The notes: generated by a model not told the origin, from the sequence alone. Shown: positions 17,609 through 25,795, numbered from the stretch's first letter. The stretch is DNA of 64,000 bases from an uncultured Acidimicrobiales bacterium (GCA_937922805.1 CALAJV010000015.1:124001-188000); one strand, 5' to 3'. Numbers and translations are program-made.

Positions 17609-18277
17609 TCACCAGAGCAGATAAAGGGCCAGGACTGGATCCGCGCCAGCAACAACTCGATGAAGATCGTTGGGATGATTGTAAACGAGCCGATTCGGCG
17701 GCACTGAAACAAGGTCCTCGGCACCGCCATATCGCCACAGGGCGGTGCCTGAAATGGTGAGGTAGAGCTCCTGGGGAGCGTGCTGGTGCAACGGATACTC
17801 GCAATTGGCACCAACCAGTAATAGCCCGACGGTGACACCGTGATTATCGAAATCGAGTAGATCGTTGAGCGGCGCCAGGGCCGCTTGGGTTCCGCCGTCA
17901 GTCATGCGGTGAGACGAGGTCCAAGGCAACAGCATGTGCGCCCATCGGGCCGCCGACACCAGCGGCGACAGGTTCATTCGAGCTAGCTCCGAGGTCACCG
18001 GGACTTCGTTCTCAGCCACCTGACGATCAAGGTAGCAAACATCGCGAAGGCTACCAGCAAAGACCGAAGCACCAGCCCCCAACTCCGCTGAGTTGGCGAA
18101 CTCCGCTGAGTTGGCGAACTCGGCTGAGTTGGCGAGAAGGCATACCTGGTCGGAACAGAGGCGCAGGAAATCTAGTAGTGGATCTGTTGTCACAACCGTT
18201 TCCTTGCTCGACGTCGTTGATCCCTCTTCGATTCTAACTGAACCACGATCCGAGCCAAGACTCGTGTCGGTCGACAC
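17609..18277 (-). CDS. DMSP lyase-like cupin protein
   Basis: A 222-residue protein whose C-terminal cupin resembles the DddL/DddQ dimethylsulfoniopropionate lyases, which cleave DMSP to acrylate and dimethyl sulfide. The first cupin motif YPLHQHAPQELYLTISGTAL gives the metal ligands (His ~164 and ~166, Glu ~170, plus Tyr ~172). The second, VPPNRLVYNHPNDLHRVV, gives the last His, and ALYLLW ends the protein. The N-terminal part carries the in-frame triplet NSAEFANSAEFANSAEL, encoded by an 18-bp tandem repeat. No acrylate-utilisation genes are adjacent. The cupin family assignment is firm; activity on DMSP is inferred. Confidence 0.7.
   Translation of the reverse strand: MSTDTSLGSDRGSVRIEEGSTTSSKETVVTTDPLLDFLRLCSDQVCLLANSAEFANSAEFANSAELGAGASVFAGSLRDVCYLDRQVAENEVPVTSELARMNLSPLVSAARWAHMLLPWTSSHRMTDGGTQAALAPLNDLLDFDNHGVTVGLLLVGANCEYPLHQHAPQELYLTISGTALWRYGGAEDLVSVPPNRLVYNHPNDLHRVVAGADPVLALYLLW
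18081..18134. repeat. 18-bp tandem triplication inside the DMSP-lyase-like gene
   Basis: Three head-to-tail copies of AACTCCGCTGAGTTGGCG (the third with one change) start at 18081, 18099 and 18117. They insert six-residue repeats in frame, ahead of the cupin domain. Confidence 0.95.
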
Positions 18278-18334
18278 GCCAAGCTATCGATCCCCTAGCC
18301 ACGCGATAAGAGAAAAAGAGACTCGAGAGCTACG

Positions 18335-18868
18335 ATGTTGGTCATGGCTCAAACGTCGGAAAATCCAAAGGCTCCAGCCCCGCATACCGGTCACCGGGGA
18401 GCCGAGTGGGATGAACTACGTCAGAAACATCTCCGACCACCCGATGATCGACCGTCATCCTCGGCCCGTGGCGTCCATCACATTGCCTTACTCTGCTCCG
18501 ACGTTGAACAGACCATTGCTTTCTACCAAGGCATATTGGAGTTTCCGCTTACCGAGTTGTTCGAGAATCGGGACTACGAAGGGTCGACTCATTTCTTCTT
18601 TGATATCGGCAACGGAAACGCGCTGGCCTTTTTCGACTTTCCTGGACTCGATCTTGGCCCCTACGCTGAAGTTCTTGGCGGACTTCACCACATCGCCATT
18701 TCTGTTACCAAAGAGCGGTCCGACTATCTACGAGCCAAGCTGGAGACCGCTGGTGTCGACATTTTCTTCGAAGACCAGACGTCAATCTATTTTCTCGGCC
18801 CCGACGGCGAACGGCTAGAACTGTTAGCCGACTCGTTAGGCGAAATGTACGGCCAGACCGTCCTCTAA
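18335..18868 (+). CDS. VOC-superfamily (glyoxalase-like) protein
   Basis: A 177-residue protein with one vicinal-oxygen-chelate domain after a ~45-residue polar N-terminal region. The two beta-alpha-beta halves are visible: VHHIALLCSDVEQTIAFYQG with FPLTELFENRDYEGSTHFFF, then LHHIAISVTKERSDYLRAKL with IYFLGPDGERLELL. The metal-binding His/Glu pattern fits the family. The substrate is unknown. The start ATG follows GAGAG by 5 nt; a second ATG at 18344 is possible. It is divergent from the DMSP-lyase-like gene and followed 21 bp later by the membrane protein, so the two may be co-transcribed. Confidence 0.82.
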   Translation: MLVMAQTSENPKAPAPHTGHRGAEWDELRQKHLRPPDDRPSSSARGVHHIALLCSDVEQTIAFYQGILEFPLTELFENRDYEGSTHFFFDIGNGNALAFFDFPGLDLGPYAEVLGGLHHIAISVTKERSDYLRAKLETAGVDIFFEDQTSIYFLGPDGERLELLADSLGEMYGQTVL

Positions 18869-18889
18869 CCACTATCGCGATTCAGATCG

Positions 18890-19930
18890 TTGGTCGCTTT
18901 GGTGCGTAACTGGATTGGCAAACCTTCGATCCGGGCAGTCGCTGGTCTTGCCGTTGTCGTATTGGCGTTTTTCTGGGCGCTTCCCTCGTTCGCCTCATAC
19001 GCCGACGTTTGGCCTCAATTGCGCACTATCGGAGAGGGCCCCACGTCGACACTCGCTGCGTTGGGAATAGTGGGGATTGTTAACCTTCTGGCTCCTTCCA
19101 CCGCCCAAGTCGCGGCGCTTCCAAAGCTGCGATTCCGAGATGCGGTGGTTACTGACTGGATTACCTCAGCAACCACCAATGTGGTTCCGGCCGGCACTGC
19201 AGTAGCCCTTGGCCTCAACGTTTCGATGTATCGAAGCTTGGGCCTGAAACCAGGGGCAATTACCCGTTCGATCGTCGTGACCGGTCTGTGGGACACTTTT
19301 GTTAAGTTAGGCATGCCGCTCCTAGCCATAGTTTGGCTTGCAACGCAACGACCGATCAGTCCCACCCTTTTGCAAGCATCACTAATCGGAGCAATCTTGT
19401 TTGTCATCGCTGCGACGTTGCTTACCGTGGTGCTTGCCGGCCCATCGGTTACGGCCACCATCGGTCGTGGACTAGAGCGAATCCCTGTGGTGGGAAGCTT
19501 CGGTAGTCAAACGTGGTCGGAGCGGTTATCCGAGCTCCGGGTCGAAACCGTTTCTCTGTTGGCGGACCGCTGGGCTGCGTTGACCTTCTCGACGCTCGCC
19601 GGACACTTCAATTTGTATTTACTACTCGTTGTGTGCGTCCGAATAGTCGGGATCGAACGCTCCGTCTTGGGTTGGGCTCCAATCTTGGCTGCGTTCGCGT
19701 TTGGTCGGCTTGTCACCGCTCTGCCCATTACCCCAGGAGGGTTAGGAGTAATGGAGGTTGGTCTCACGGGCGCCTTGGCAGCTGTTGGTGATGGACCGGA
19801 GGCCACGATTGTGGCCGCAGTGTTACTGTTCAGATTCGCTACCTTTATCGTTCCTATCCCGCTCGGTGCTCTCAGCTGGATTTGGTGGACAACAAGGCGA
19901 CGACGACAGCCACTTCAAGCAGACTACTAG
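18890..19930 (+). CDS. Flippase-like LPG-synthase-TM family membrane protein
   Basis: A 346-residue polytopic membrane protein with about eight hydrophobic segments. The pattern VPAGTAVALGLNVSMYRSLG, ALPITPGGLGVMEVGLTGAL and LLFRFATFIVPIPLGALSW matches the transmembrane domain shared by lysylphosphatidylglycerol synthases and the YbhN/UPF0104 proteins. The cytoplasmic synthase domain of MprF is absent. Family members are thought to move lipids or lipid-linked sugars across the membrane; the substrate here is unknown. The start is GTG or TTG, closely downstream of the VOC gene. Confidence 0.8.
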   Translation: MVALVRNWIGKPSIRAVAGLAVVVLAFFWALPSFASYADVWPQLRTIGEGPTSTLAALGIVGIVNLLAPSTAQVAALPKLRFRDAVVTDWITSATTNVVPAGTAVALGLNVSMYRSLGLKPGAITRSIVVTGLWDTFVKLGMPLLAIVWLATQRPISPTLLQASLIGAILFVIAATLLTVVLAGPSVTATIGRGLERIPVVGSFGSQTWSERLSELRVETVSLLADRWAALTFSTLAGHFNLYLLLVVCVRIVGIERSVLGWAPILAAFAFGRLVTALPITPGGLGVMEVGLTGALAAVGDGPEATIVAAVLLFRFATFIVPIPLGALSWIWWTTRRRRQPLQADY

Positions 19931-19939
19931 GACTGACCG

Positions 19940-20506
19940 TTAACTCTTTGCTGCCTTGATCGCTTCAAATCCTCGTTCAACGTCATGGAGGTGATGGACC
20001 GGATCATGAAGCAGGTAGACGGCGATCGTGCCAATTGTGAAATCAGAGCCGTCGCTGCGGCGGCCGGGCCGGTTCCAATCTCGGACTTTGTCGAAAAGGT
20101 CAGCCATCTTGCCAGCGTTGACCGCCAGGTTGTAACTCACCGAATCTGGGTCCTCGTTGATATAGCCTTTTTCGATCGCTGAAGCATCTTGATCCCAGTC
20201 AGCGAATTCTGGACCGTCCTCTTTCATCATCAGCGTCACCCGCTTGAGGTACACCTCGTAAACGTCTCGAACGTGGGCTCCATATTCGAGCGCTGACCAA
20301 ACCGGGCTGCCATCAGCCGACTTGGTCGGAGGACGCTCAGAAACAACATCACCCTTTTTGAGAACCGATCGCCACGCCGCAGCGTTAGCGCGAATCTGAG
20401 CCGCCACGGCGCCTGGATCCATCTCTGAACCATTGAAGCCGCATTGATCGCAAGTTCGTTCAAGAACCCAGGTCCAATTTTTCGTGTCTGGCGTTGGCTG
20501 TTCCAT
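19940..20506 (-). CDS. DinB-like four-helix-bundle protein
   Basis: A 188-residue protein beginning with a short leader and then WTWVLERTCDQCGFNGSEMD. This is the opening of a DinB-fold subgroup found widely in actinobacteria. SALEYGAHVRDVYEVYLKRV and LLHDPVHHLHDV follow, with the histidines that bind metal in DinB/YfiT-type proteins. These are putative metal-dependent thiol transferases or hydrolases; some use mycothiol or bacillithiol. No substrate can be named. It is convergent with the flippase-like gene (9 bp apart). Confidence 0.8.
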   Translation of the reverse strand: MEQPTPDTKNWTWVLERTCDQCGFNGSEMDPGAVAAQIRANAAAWRSVLKKGDVVSERPPTKSADGSPVWSALEYGAHVRDVYEVYLKRVTLMMKEDGPEFADWDQDASAIEKGYINEDPDSVSYNLAVNAGKMADLFDKVRDWNRPGRRSDGSDFTIGTIAVYLLHDPVHHLHDVERGFEAIKAAKS

Positions 20507-20596
20507 ACTTCGAACTGTAGCCCACCGACGATACCATCGGACCAGTTTTCAACCGCCGCGAACTGAAGTGCCTTGCCGACCAATAAGCTCCTAGGA

Positions 20597-21553
20597 ATGA
20601 CCGACCGACGGCACTTTGATAGCGACCAATCGGGTCCTGTTGTCGTTCTTGGACTGACTTGGGTAGAAGGGATCGCCCAACTCAGAATGCGTCACCCCGG
20701 CGAAGACTCACAGCTGTTCGAATTGATCGGCTCAGTACTCCGATACCAGGCCACCAACACAACCCACTGTGTTGGCTTCGGTGTTCACGTTGCTAGCTCT
20801 TATTCTGATTGCCATAAGTCCCCTCAACCTGGTGAACGGACTTGTGTAAGTTGCAGCGTTGCTGAGGCCAATCACGCTTCTGGACTCCACCATGCCCACA
20901 CAAAAGAGCCGACAGTCCAAAGCTCAACCATGGCTTCTCACCTACAGCAGCCGAATAACCTTTACCTAGCCATGTTTCGAGATGGCTCGATTAAGGTTGG
21001 CACTACAACCAGCCGTCGGCACACCACTCGGCTACTCGAACAAGGAGCTTGGATGGCGAGGACTGTCGCTACCACCTCCGATGGAATCGAAATTCGAAAA
21101 CTGGAAGACTTAGTGACCGAGCAACTTGGTATTCCACAGTCAGTTTCAATAAAGAGAAAACTTAGCGGTCTAGCTACGCCGAGCGATGAGAAGGCTCTGG
21201 CATCGAAATTGGATGAGAAGGCAGCCGAGGTTCAACAGCTTCTTTCATCCGGTTCATCCCTTGTAACAGCCTCTACCAAACTTTCGCCGAACGAACATAT
21301 TTGGCGCTTTACCGACACTGTTGACTCCGCAGCGGCAGCGCAACTGCTCGACGGCCCTTACATCTACTCTGCTCCGTTGAATCAGGATCACCATCATGTT
21401 CAGATCACGGGCAACTGCGGCCGAATCGCGTTAGTGACCAAACCAGACTCAAATGATCACTTCTTGTTAGATCTAGGCCAACTATTCGGTATCGAACTCG
21501 CTATTGGCGACCACAAGCCGGCCGAAATCATGGTCCAAGACGCTCTGTTCTAA
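20597..21553 (+). CDS. DUF2797 family protein
   Basis: A protein of about 318 residues from the ATG at 20597 (an upstream TTG at 20573 would add eight). Several Cys/His residues near positions 60-95 (YSDCHKSPQPGERTCVSC) could bind a metal. LYLAMFRDGSIKVGTTTSRR, RLLEQGAWMARTVA and the KLEDLVTEQLG helix match DUF2797, a family with a GIY-YIG-like flavour and no established function. The C-terminal ~80 residues are less conserved. It is divergent from the DinB-like gene. Confidence 0.75.
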   Translation: MTDRRHFDSDQSGPVVVLGLTWVEGIAQLRMRHPGEDSQLFELIGSVLRYQATNTTHCVGFGVHVASSYSDCHKSPQPGERTCVSCSVAEANHASGLHHAHTKEPTVQSSTMASHLQQPNNLYLAMFRDGSIKVGTTTSRRHTTRLLEQGAWMARTVATTSDGIEIRKLEDLVTEQLGIPQSVSIKRKLSGLATPSDEKALASKLDEKAAEVQQLLSSGSSLVTASTKLSPNEHIWRFTDTVDSAAAAQLLDGPYIYSAPLNQDHHHVQITGNCGRIALVTKPDSNDHFLLDLGQLFGIELAIGDHKPAEIMVQDALF

Positions 21554-21586
21554 GTGCAGCTTCAACACTGAGGCGGTCCAAATTCC

Positions 21587-21617
21587 TTGCACCTGACGTT
21601 GCGTCAGGGCATATGGT
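21587..21617 (+). promoter_or_regulatory. MerR-type promoter with operator in a 19-bp spacer
   Basis: A -35 TTGCAC (21587-21592) and a -10 TATGGT (21612-21617) are separated by 19 bp, the overlong spacing typical of MerR-controlled promoters. The spacer carries CCTGACGTTGCGTCAGG (21592-21608), a dyad with perfect 7-bp arms. Transcription would begin close to the ATG at 21625, which suggests a leaderless mRNA and autoregulation. Confidence 0.8.
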
Positions 21618-21624
21618 TGGTCAC

Positions 21625-22425
21625 ATGACGGAATCCACGACGGATCTTGCGGTTGGCGAGCTGGCCCACTCGGCTGGCCTGACCGTCCGGGCGCTCCACT
21701 ACTACGAACAAGTTGGCCTGATAACGCCATCTCATCGTACTGACGCTGGGCATCGTCGATACGACGAACAAGCTGCGGCCCGCCTATATCGAATTTGCCA
21801 GCTCCGAAAGCTTGGACTGCCGCTCGAAGCGATCCGAGAACACATCGATGATAAAGGAGCCGGTTTGGCTACGGCCATGCGGACCCATAGAAACGAAATT
21901 GAGCAACAACTGGAAACGGCGAACCGCTTGCGTAGCCGACTCACCAATTTCCTTGAGTGTTTAGATACGAACCCGAACCACGATCTCAGTGAGATCATAA
22001 AAATCATGGAGGATACGACGATGCTGGAAACCTCACTCGACAAACAAATTTCGATCCTGGTCTACGCCGACATTGAAGCGGCGTTCGACTACCTAATCCG
22101 AGTCTTCGGACTAGGGCCTGGCGAACTAACGAGAAACCCCGAGGGCGTGGTAGTACACGGTGAGCTCGAAGCCGGAGATGGAATCGTCTGGTTGCACCCC
22201 GAGTCACCCGACTTCAACTTGGCGTCTCCAAAGACGACAGGACACGCAACAGCCACCATGGCCGTAGTGGTCGGCGACGTTGACGCTCATTACCGACACG
22301 CGGTTGAACAGCAGGCGGAAATAACCTACGAGCCGGTTGATCAACCCTACGGATACCGCGAATACTCGGTTATCGACCTCGAAGGACATCTTTGGTCGTT
22401 CATGAAGCCGCTCGACAATGACTAA
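21625..22425 (+). CDS. MerR-family regulator fused to a VOC domain
   Basis: A 266-residue protein. Residues ~5-75 are a MerR winged helix (LAVGELAHSAGLTVRALHYY, EQVGLITPSHRT, GHRRYDEQAA), and a coiled dimerisation helix follows to ~125. The C-terminal ~130 residues are a glyoxalase/VOC-like ligand domain (SILVYADIEAAFDYLIRVFG, ending SVIDLEGHLWSFMKPL). The regulator probably senses a small molecule with this domain. An ATG at 21613 is in frame but overlaps the -10 box, so 21625 is chosen. The MerR operator directly upstream implies control of its own gene. No divergent or obvious target gene is adjacent; the aminotransferase 120 bp downstream may or may not be co-transcribed. Confidence 0.88.
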   Translation: MTESTTDLAVGELAHSAGLTVRALHYYEQVGLITPSHRTDAGHRRYDEQAAARLYRICQLRKLGLPLEAIREHIDDKGAGLATAMRTHRNEIEQQLETANRLRSRLTNFLECLDTNPNHDLSEIIKIMEDTTMLETSLDKQISILVYADIEAAFDYLIRVFGLGPGELTRNPEGVVVHGELEAGDGIVWLHPESPDFNLASPKTTGHATATMAVVVGDVDAHYRHAVEQQAEITYEPVDQPYGYREYSVIDLEGHLWSFMKPLDND

Positions 22426-22544
22426 GCGCCAACGACCTGGCTGAGCAAATCTCGCCTCCGGAACTTTTCAGTGGCACGTAGGCCTACCACTAGACCAGTT
22501 TGTCCAATCTGCTAACAGGTAGCGCCGGTGGCTAGAGTCCTGGG

Positions 22545-23702
22545 ATGCGCTTAACCAACCGAACGAAACGGCTCGTGGCGTCTCCCATCGCCGAGGCCCA
22601 TGCCTGGCTTGCCCACCGGGACAGCACCCGGCAGTTACTCGACCTTTCACAAGCTGCTCCGAGCTACCCAACCGCGCCAGTAATCGCTAGGAGAATTGCT
22701 GAGGTGGCAAAGGAGGCCGACGGCGGCCGCTACGCTCCCCCACCCGGCCTTCCCGCCCTTAACGAAGCCTTCTCTAACGAGCTTTCTCGGGATCATGATT
22801 GTTCGATATCGCCAACACAAATCTTGCCGACCGCAGGCTGCAACCAAGCATTTTGCGTCGTCACGTCGGCTCTGACCGAGCCGGGCGATGAGGTGATCAT
22901 TGCCGTTCCCTATTACTTCAACCATGACATGTGGTTGAAGCTCGATGGGGTAACCCCCCGCTATCTCGAAGCCGATGAGGGTGGATCGTTCTCGCTAGAT
23001 AAAGCTGCCGGTCTGATCTCCGAGCGGACGAGGGCTATTTGTGTGGTTAGCCCGGGCAATCCGACCGGTCACACTTTGCCACCAGACGACCTTGAGGATC
23101 TGTTCTTGTTTGCCCGCGATCATGAGATCGCTCTGATACTCGACGAAACCTACCGAAACTTTCGAGCCAGCAACGACCCGTCTCACCAGCTCTACCGCTA
23201 TGAAGACTGGGACCAAACCCTTGTCACCCTGCATAGTTTTTCCAAAGACCTTGCCATTCCCGGCTACCGGGTTGGTGCGGTCGTGGCAGGTGAACAACTC
23301 ATCTACGAGATTCTGAAACTCTTGGATTGCGTTCAAATTAGTGCCCCTCGAATTGGGCAAGAGGCCGTCGTTACTGGACTGAATGAGGCCGGTGATTGGC
23401 GAATCGAGCAGGCCGATCGAATCAACCAGGGTCTGAACCAGTTCCGAGCGGTAATGGCTACCGAACCGGGAGGGTTTCAGCTGGCTAGTAGTGGCGCCTT
23501 CTTTGGATGGGCCCGCCATAATTTCGACGTACCTACCGCCGAGGTAGTCAAACGGCTTGTTCTCGACCACGACGTGTTGGCCATCCCGGGAACTGCTTTC
23601 ACTCCATCAGACGACCGCTGGATCCGATTTAGTTACGCCAACCTCCAAGCCGACCAGTTCGATGAATTTGGCAGTCGGCTAAGCGAGATGAATGGCGCCT
23701 AG
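22545..23702 (+). CDS. Class I/II PLP aminotransferase
   Basis: A 385-residue fold-type I aminotransferase. The Asn motif SPGNPTGHTLPP, the Asp/Tyr motif LILDETYRNFR and the PLP-lysine motif LHSFSKDLAIPGYRVG (Lys ~234) are all present, as is the C-terminal Arg region DDRWIRFSYAN. The N-terminal LDLSQAAPSYPTAP and GRYAPPPGLPALNEAF segments fit the aspartate/aromatic group. The amino acid substrate cannot be read from sequence. It starts at ATG and ends 17 bp before the UGA-containing arsC-like gene, so the two are probably co-transcribed. Confidence 0.88.
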   Translation: MRLTNRTKRLVASPIAEAHAWLAHRDSTRQLLDLSQAAPSYPTAPVIARRIAEVAKEADGGRYAPPPGLPALNEAFSNELSRDHDCSISPTQILPTAGCNQAFCVVTSALTEPGDEVIIAVPYYFNHDMWLKLDGVTPRYLEADEGGSFSLDKAAGLISERTRAICVVSPGNPTGHTLPPDDLEDLFLFARDHEIALILDETYRNFRASNDPSHQLYRYEDWDQTLVTLHSFSKDLAIPGYRVGAVVAGEQLIYEILKLLDCVQISAPRIGQEAVVTGLNEAGDWRIEQADRINQGLNQFRAVMATEPGGFQLASSGAFFGWARHNFDVPTAEVVKRLVLDHDVLAIPGTAFTPSDDRWIRFSYANLQADQFDEFGSRLSEMNGA

Positions 23703-23719
23703 GTCGATACGATAGGGCC

Positions 23720-24076
23720 ATGGCCAAAGTCACCATTTATCACAATCCTCATTGAAACTCTTCTACTAACGCCTTGGCGGTCGCCGAGGAACTAGGAGTT
23801 GACTTTGAAACGGTCCTATACATCAAAGAACCGCCGGATGAAAAGACATTGACCAAAATTGTTGCTGGGCTTGAAGACCCGGTAGAAGATCTAGTTCGTA
23901 AGGACTCAAAGTTCAAAAAACTTGAATTGGACCCTGATGATTTCGTCGACAACCCGAAAGCGGTCGTCGACATCTTGGTCAAGCACAAGCAGCTGTTGCA
24001 ACGACCAGTGGTGGTCAAAGGCAAGAAAGCAATCATCGGTCGACCAAAAGGTCGTATTGCCGAGTTCTTGGCCTAA
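23720..24076 (+). CDS. ArsC/Spx-family protein with in-frame UGA at the catalytic Cys: putative selenoprotein
   Basis: A 118-residue thioredoxin-fold protein of the ArsC (glutaredoxin-dependent arsenate reductase)/YffB/Spx family. From the ATG at 23720 the frame reads MAKVTIYHNPH, then UGA (23753-23755, residue 12), then NSSTNALAVAEEL, and stays open to 24076. In ArsC the motif is YHNPxC, so the UGA replaces exactly the catalytic cysteine. Conserved regions follow: YIKEPPDEKTLTKIV, LVRKDSKFKKL, LLQRPVVVKGKKAIIGRPKG. A TTG at 23774 would give a protein without its active site. A hairpin that fits a bacterial SECIS follows the UGA. Reading as selenocysteine is favoured over a pseudogene because the rest is intact and formate dehydrogenase in this window shows the same arrangement. 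Arsenate as substrate is uncertain. Confidence 0.82.
23756..23800 (+). promoter_or_regulatory. Putative SECIS hairpin of the arsC-like gene
   Basis: The upper stem is CCTTGGC (23772-23778) with GCCGAGG (23783-23789), one G-U pair among seven, closing the loop GGTC. The loop begins 23 nt after the UGA and has G at its first two positions, as the bacterial SECIS model requires. A lower stem pairs AACTC (23756-23760) with GAGTT (23796-23800) and CTA (23763-23765) with TAG (23793-23795), leaving TT bulged. Confidence 0.75.
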
Positions 24077-24094
24077 CAGCTGAACCGACCCAGT

Positions 24095-24580
24095 GTGAAA
24101 TCTATCTACCGACGCCGTTCAAATGATCGGGCCATTGCCACCAGGTTGTACCTACTGGGATTCTCCATATTTTCGGTAGCCCTGTTTAGTTCATGTGGCA
24201 GTGCCGAGCCTGACCCGGCTGAGTTGAGCGAGACCCAAGAGCTAGGCGGTCTCTATACCGTGGATCGGGCAACCGATGGGCGCGGCCCGATCGAACTTGG
24301 TGAACCACCGACTGTCAGCATCGATACTGAATTTGGGACGTTGCGGGTCGACGCAGGGTGCAACGATCACTTCGGATCGTTCACCTTGGCTGATAGCGGC
24401 CTCGCCTCATTCACCCTTGCTGGTCAGACCAACACTACGTGCGATGCAGCGACAGAAATGTCGGAGAGGCGGCTAATCGCTGCTTTCGGTGACATCGGTT
24501 CGTGGTCGGTGAACGGTGAACGGGTAGAGCTGATCGGCGATCAGTCTGCTCTAACGTTAGTGATCCAGCCAACGGGTTAG
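24095..24580 (+). CDS. META-domain lipoprotein
   Basis: A 161-residue protein starting at GTG, 18 bp after the arsC-like gene. The N-terminus has basic residues, a hydrophobic stretch (LYLLGFSIFSVALFSSCGS) and a lipobox Cys, so it should be a lipid-anchored surface protein. The rest resembles a META/HslJ domain: a beta-rich fold with GCNDHFGSFTLAD, TNTTCDAATEMSERRLIAAF and a final ELIGDQSALTLVIQ. Such domains occur in heat-inducible or secreted proteins, with no defined activity. It is convergent with the RNA methyltransferase gene. Confidence 0.78.
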   Translation: MKSIYRRRSNDRAIATRLYLLGFSIFSVALFSSCGSAEPDPAELSETQELGGLYTVDRATDGRGPIELGEPPTVSIDTEFGTLRVDAGCNDHFGSFTLADSGLASFTLAGQTNTTCDAATEMSERRLIAAFGDIGSWSVNGERVELIGDQSALTLVIQPTG

Positions 24581-24588
24581 CGTGGGAG

Positions 24589-24608
24589 GGAGCTAGGGGC
24601 GAAGCTCC
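24589..24608. terminator. Possible bidirectional terminator hairpin
   Basis: GGAGCT (24589-24594) and AGCTCC (24603-24608) form a 6-bp stem with an 8-nt loop, between the convergent META and methyltransferase genes. There is no clear T-run, so this is weak. Confidence 0.3.
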
Positions 24609-24619
24609 ACCCGACTGGT

Positions 24620-25795
24620 CTAGGTGTCGGTGGAAGCGGCTGAATTGGCTGCCTCGTCGGCGGACGGTCGGGCCGGCCGGATATAGAGTCGGACTGGTAG
24701 CCCGCCGTGTCGGAACGTTGCCACCGATACCAAAAGATCATCGGCCGCTTTGGCCAATTTCGGATCAGGGGTTACTAGCGCAGTTCCGAAGTTAGGTAGC
24801 CGCTCTCGAGTTACCGAGCCGAGCCGACCATAAAGGTTGGCCACCTTGGCATCACCCATCCGTTTTCCGTACGGAGGATTCGTAATCACCATTCCGACTC
24901 CCGACGAACCCTTCAGGTGAGAAACAACGACCGGTTCAAAGTTGATAAAGTCACCCACGCCAGCTCGGTCTGCGTTGGCCTTGGCCATTTCCACTGCTTT
25001 GTCGTTTCGGTCCGAAGCCTGCAGTTTCGGTCTGGCGGCCAAAGCCTCAAGTCCGCACGATCGATTAGCGGCGATCGTGCCGTTGACGCTAGCCCACGAA
25101 CCGGGATCGAAGTCGGGCCAATGCTGGAAAGCAAATTTCCGGTCACCCCCAGACGGCATGTTCGCGGCCAGCAATGCAGCCTCAATTGCGATTGTTCCCG
25201 ACCCACAGAACGGATCCACCAATTCGGTGGTTGGATCCCAATTGGCTGCTTGAATCATTGCCGCCGCCATCGTTGTTCGTAGCGGTGCTTCGCCTAGGTC
25301 TTGTCGCCACGGCCGGTGATTTAGGGCCTGGCCTGACGAGTCGATCGACAGCGTGACCGTGTTCCGTTCGATCCGAACGATGAACAACTGCTCCGGTTCG
25401 CCAGTTGAGGGTGGGCCGGCTACCTGGTGTAGTCGCTGGGCTATCGCTTTTGTGTGATAGAGCTTTGAGTCGTTGGTTGAAACCCGGAACTTCGGAACGT
25501 GGTCTCGGCCGAGCCACCTCGACCAGTCGATCTTTAACGCATGGGCCTGGAGGTGCTCGAAGTCGGTGGCTCGAAACGTCGCTACCCGAACTACGACTCT
25601 GGTTGCGGTGCGAAGCCACACGTTGGCCGAATAGAGCTGCCGGGCGTTAGCCGAGAACTCGATCAGACCGGGACCAGCTGGCTTAGGCTTGATACCAAGG
25701 CCTTTTAACTCGGCCGCACAGAATTTCTCGAGACCGGGAGCGCAAACAGCCGCCGCGTTGTAACTGGGTTGACGTCTTCGCTTTTCACCGACCAC
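24620..25795 (-). CDS. THUMP-domain RNA guanine N2-methyltransferase (RlmL N-domain-like)
   Basis: A 391-residue SAM-dependent RNA methyltransferase. The N-terminal ~170 residues form a THUMP-like RNA-binding region (CAPGLEKFCAAELKGLGI; FRVSTNDSKLYHTKAIAQR). The methyltransferase domain has the motif I-type segment TELVDPFCGSGTIAIEAALL, an acidic loop ASDRNDKAVEMAKANADRAG and the catalytic motif VITNPPYGKRMGD. This pattern is that of the RlmL N-terminal half (23S rRNA m2G2445) and its relatives; the C-terminal RlmK half is missing. Whether the target is 23S rRNA or tRNA cannot be told. It is the last reading frame before the nurA-herA operon, 113 bp downstream of nurA. Confidence 0.82.
   Translation of the reverse strand: MVGEKRRRQPSYNAAAVCAPGLEKFCAAELKGLGIKPKPAGPGLIEFSANARQLYSANVWLRTATRVVVRVATFRATDFEHLQAHALKIDWSRWLGRDHVPKFRVSTNDSKLYHTKAIAQRLHQVAGPPSTGEPEQLFIVRIERNTVTLSIDSSGQALNHRPWRQDLGEAPLRTTMAAAMIQAANWDPTTELVDPFCGSGTIAIEAALLAANMPSGGDRKFAFQHWPDFDPGSWASVNGTIAANRSCGLEALAARPKLQASDRNDKAVEMAKANADRAGVGDFINFEPVVVSHLKGSSGVGMVITNPPYGKRMGDAKVANLYGRLGSVTRERLPNFGTALVTPDPKLAKAADDLLVSVATFRHGGLPVRLYIRPARPSADEAANSAASTDT

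Noticed and set aside
23774..24076. Arsenate-reductase-like protein starting at TTG 23774
   Set aside because: The homology continues upstream through the UGA to ATG 23720; starting here would delete the active site.
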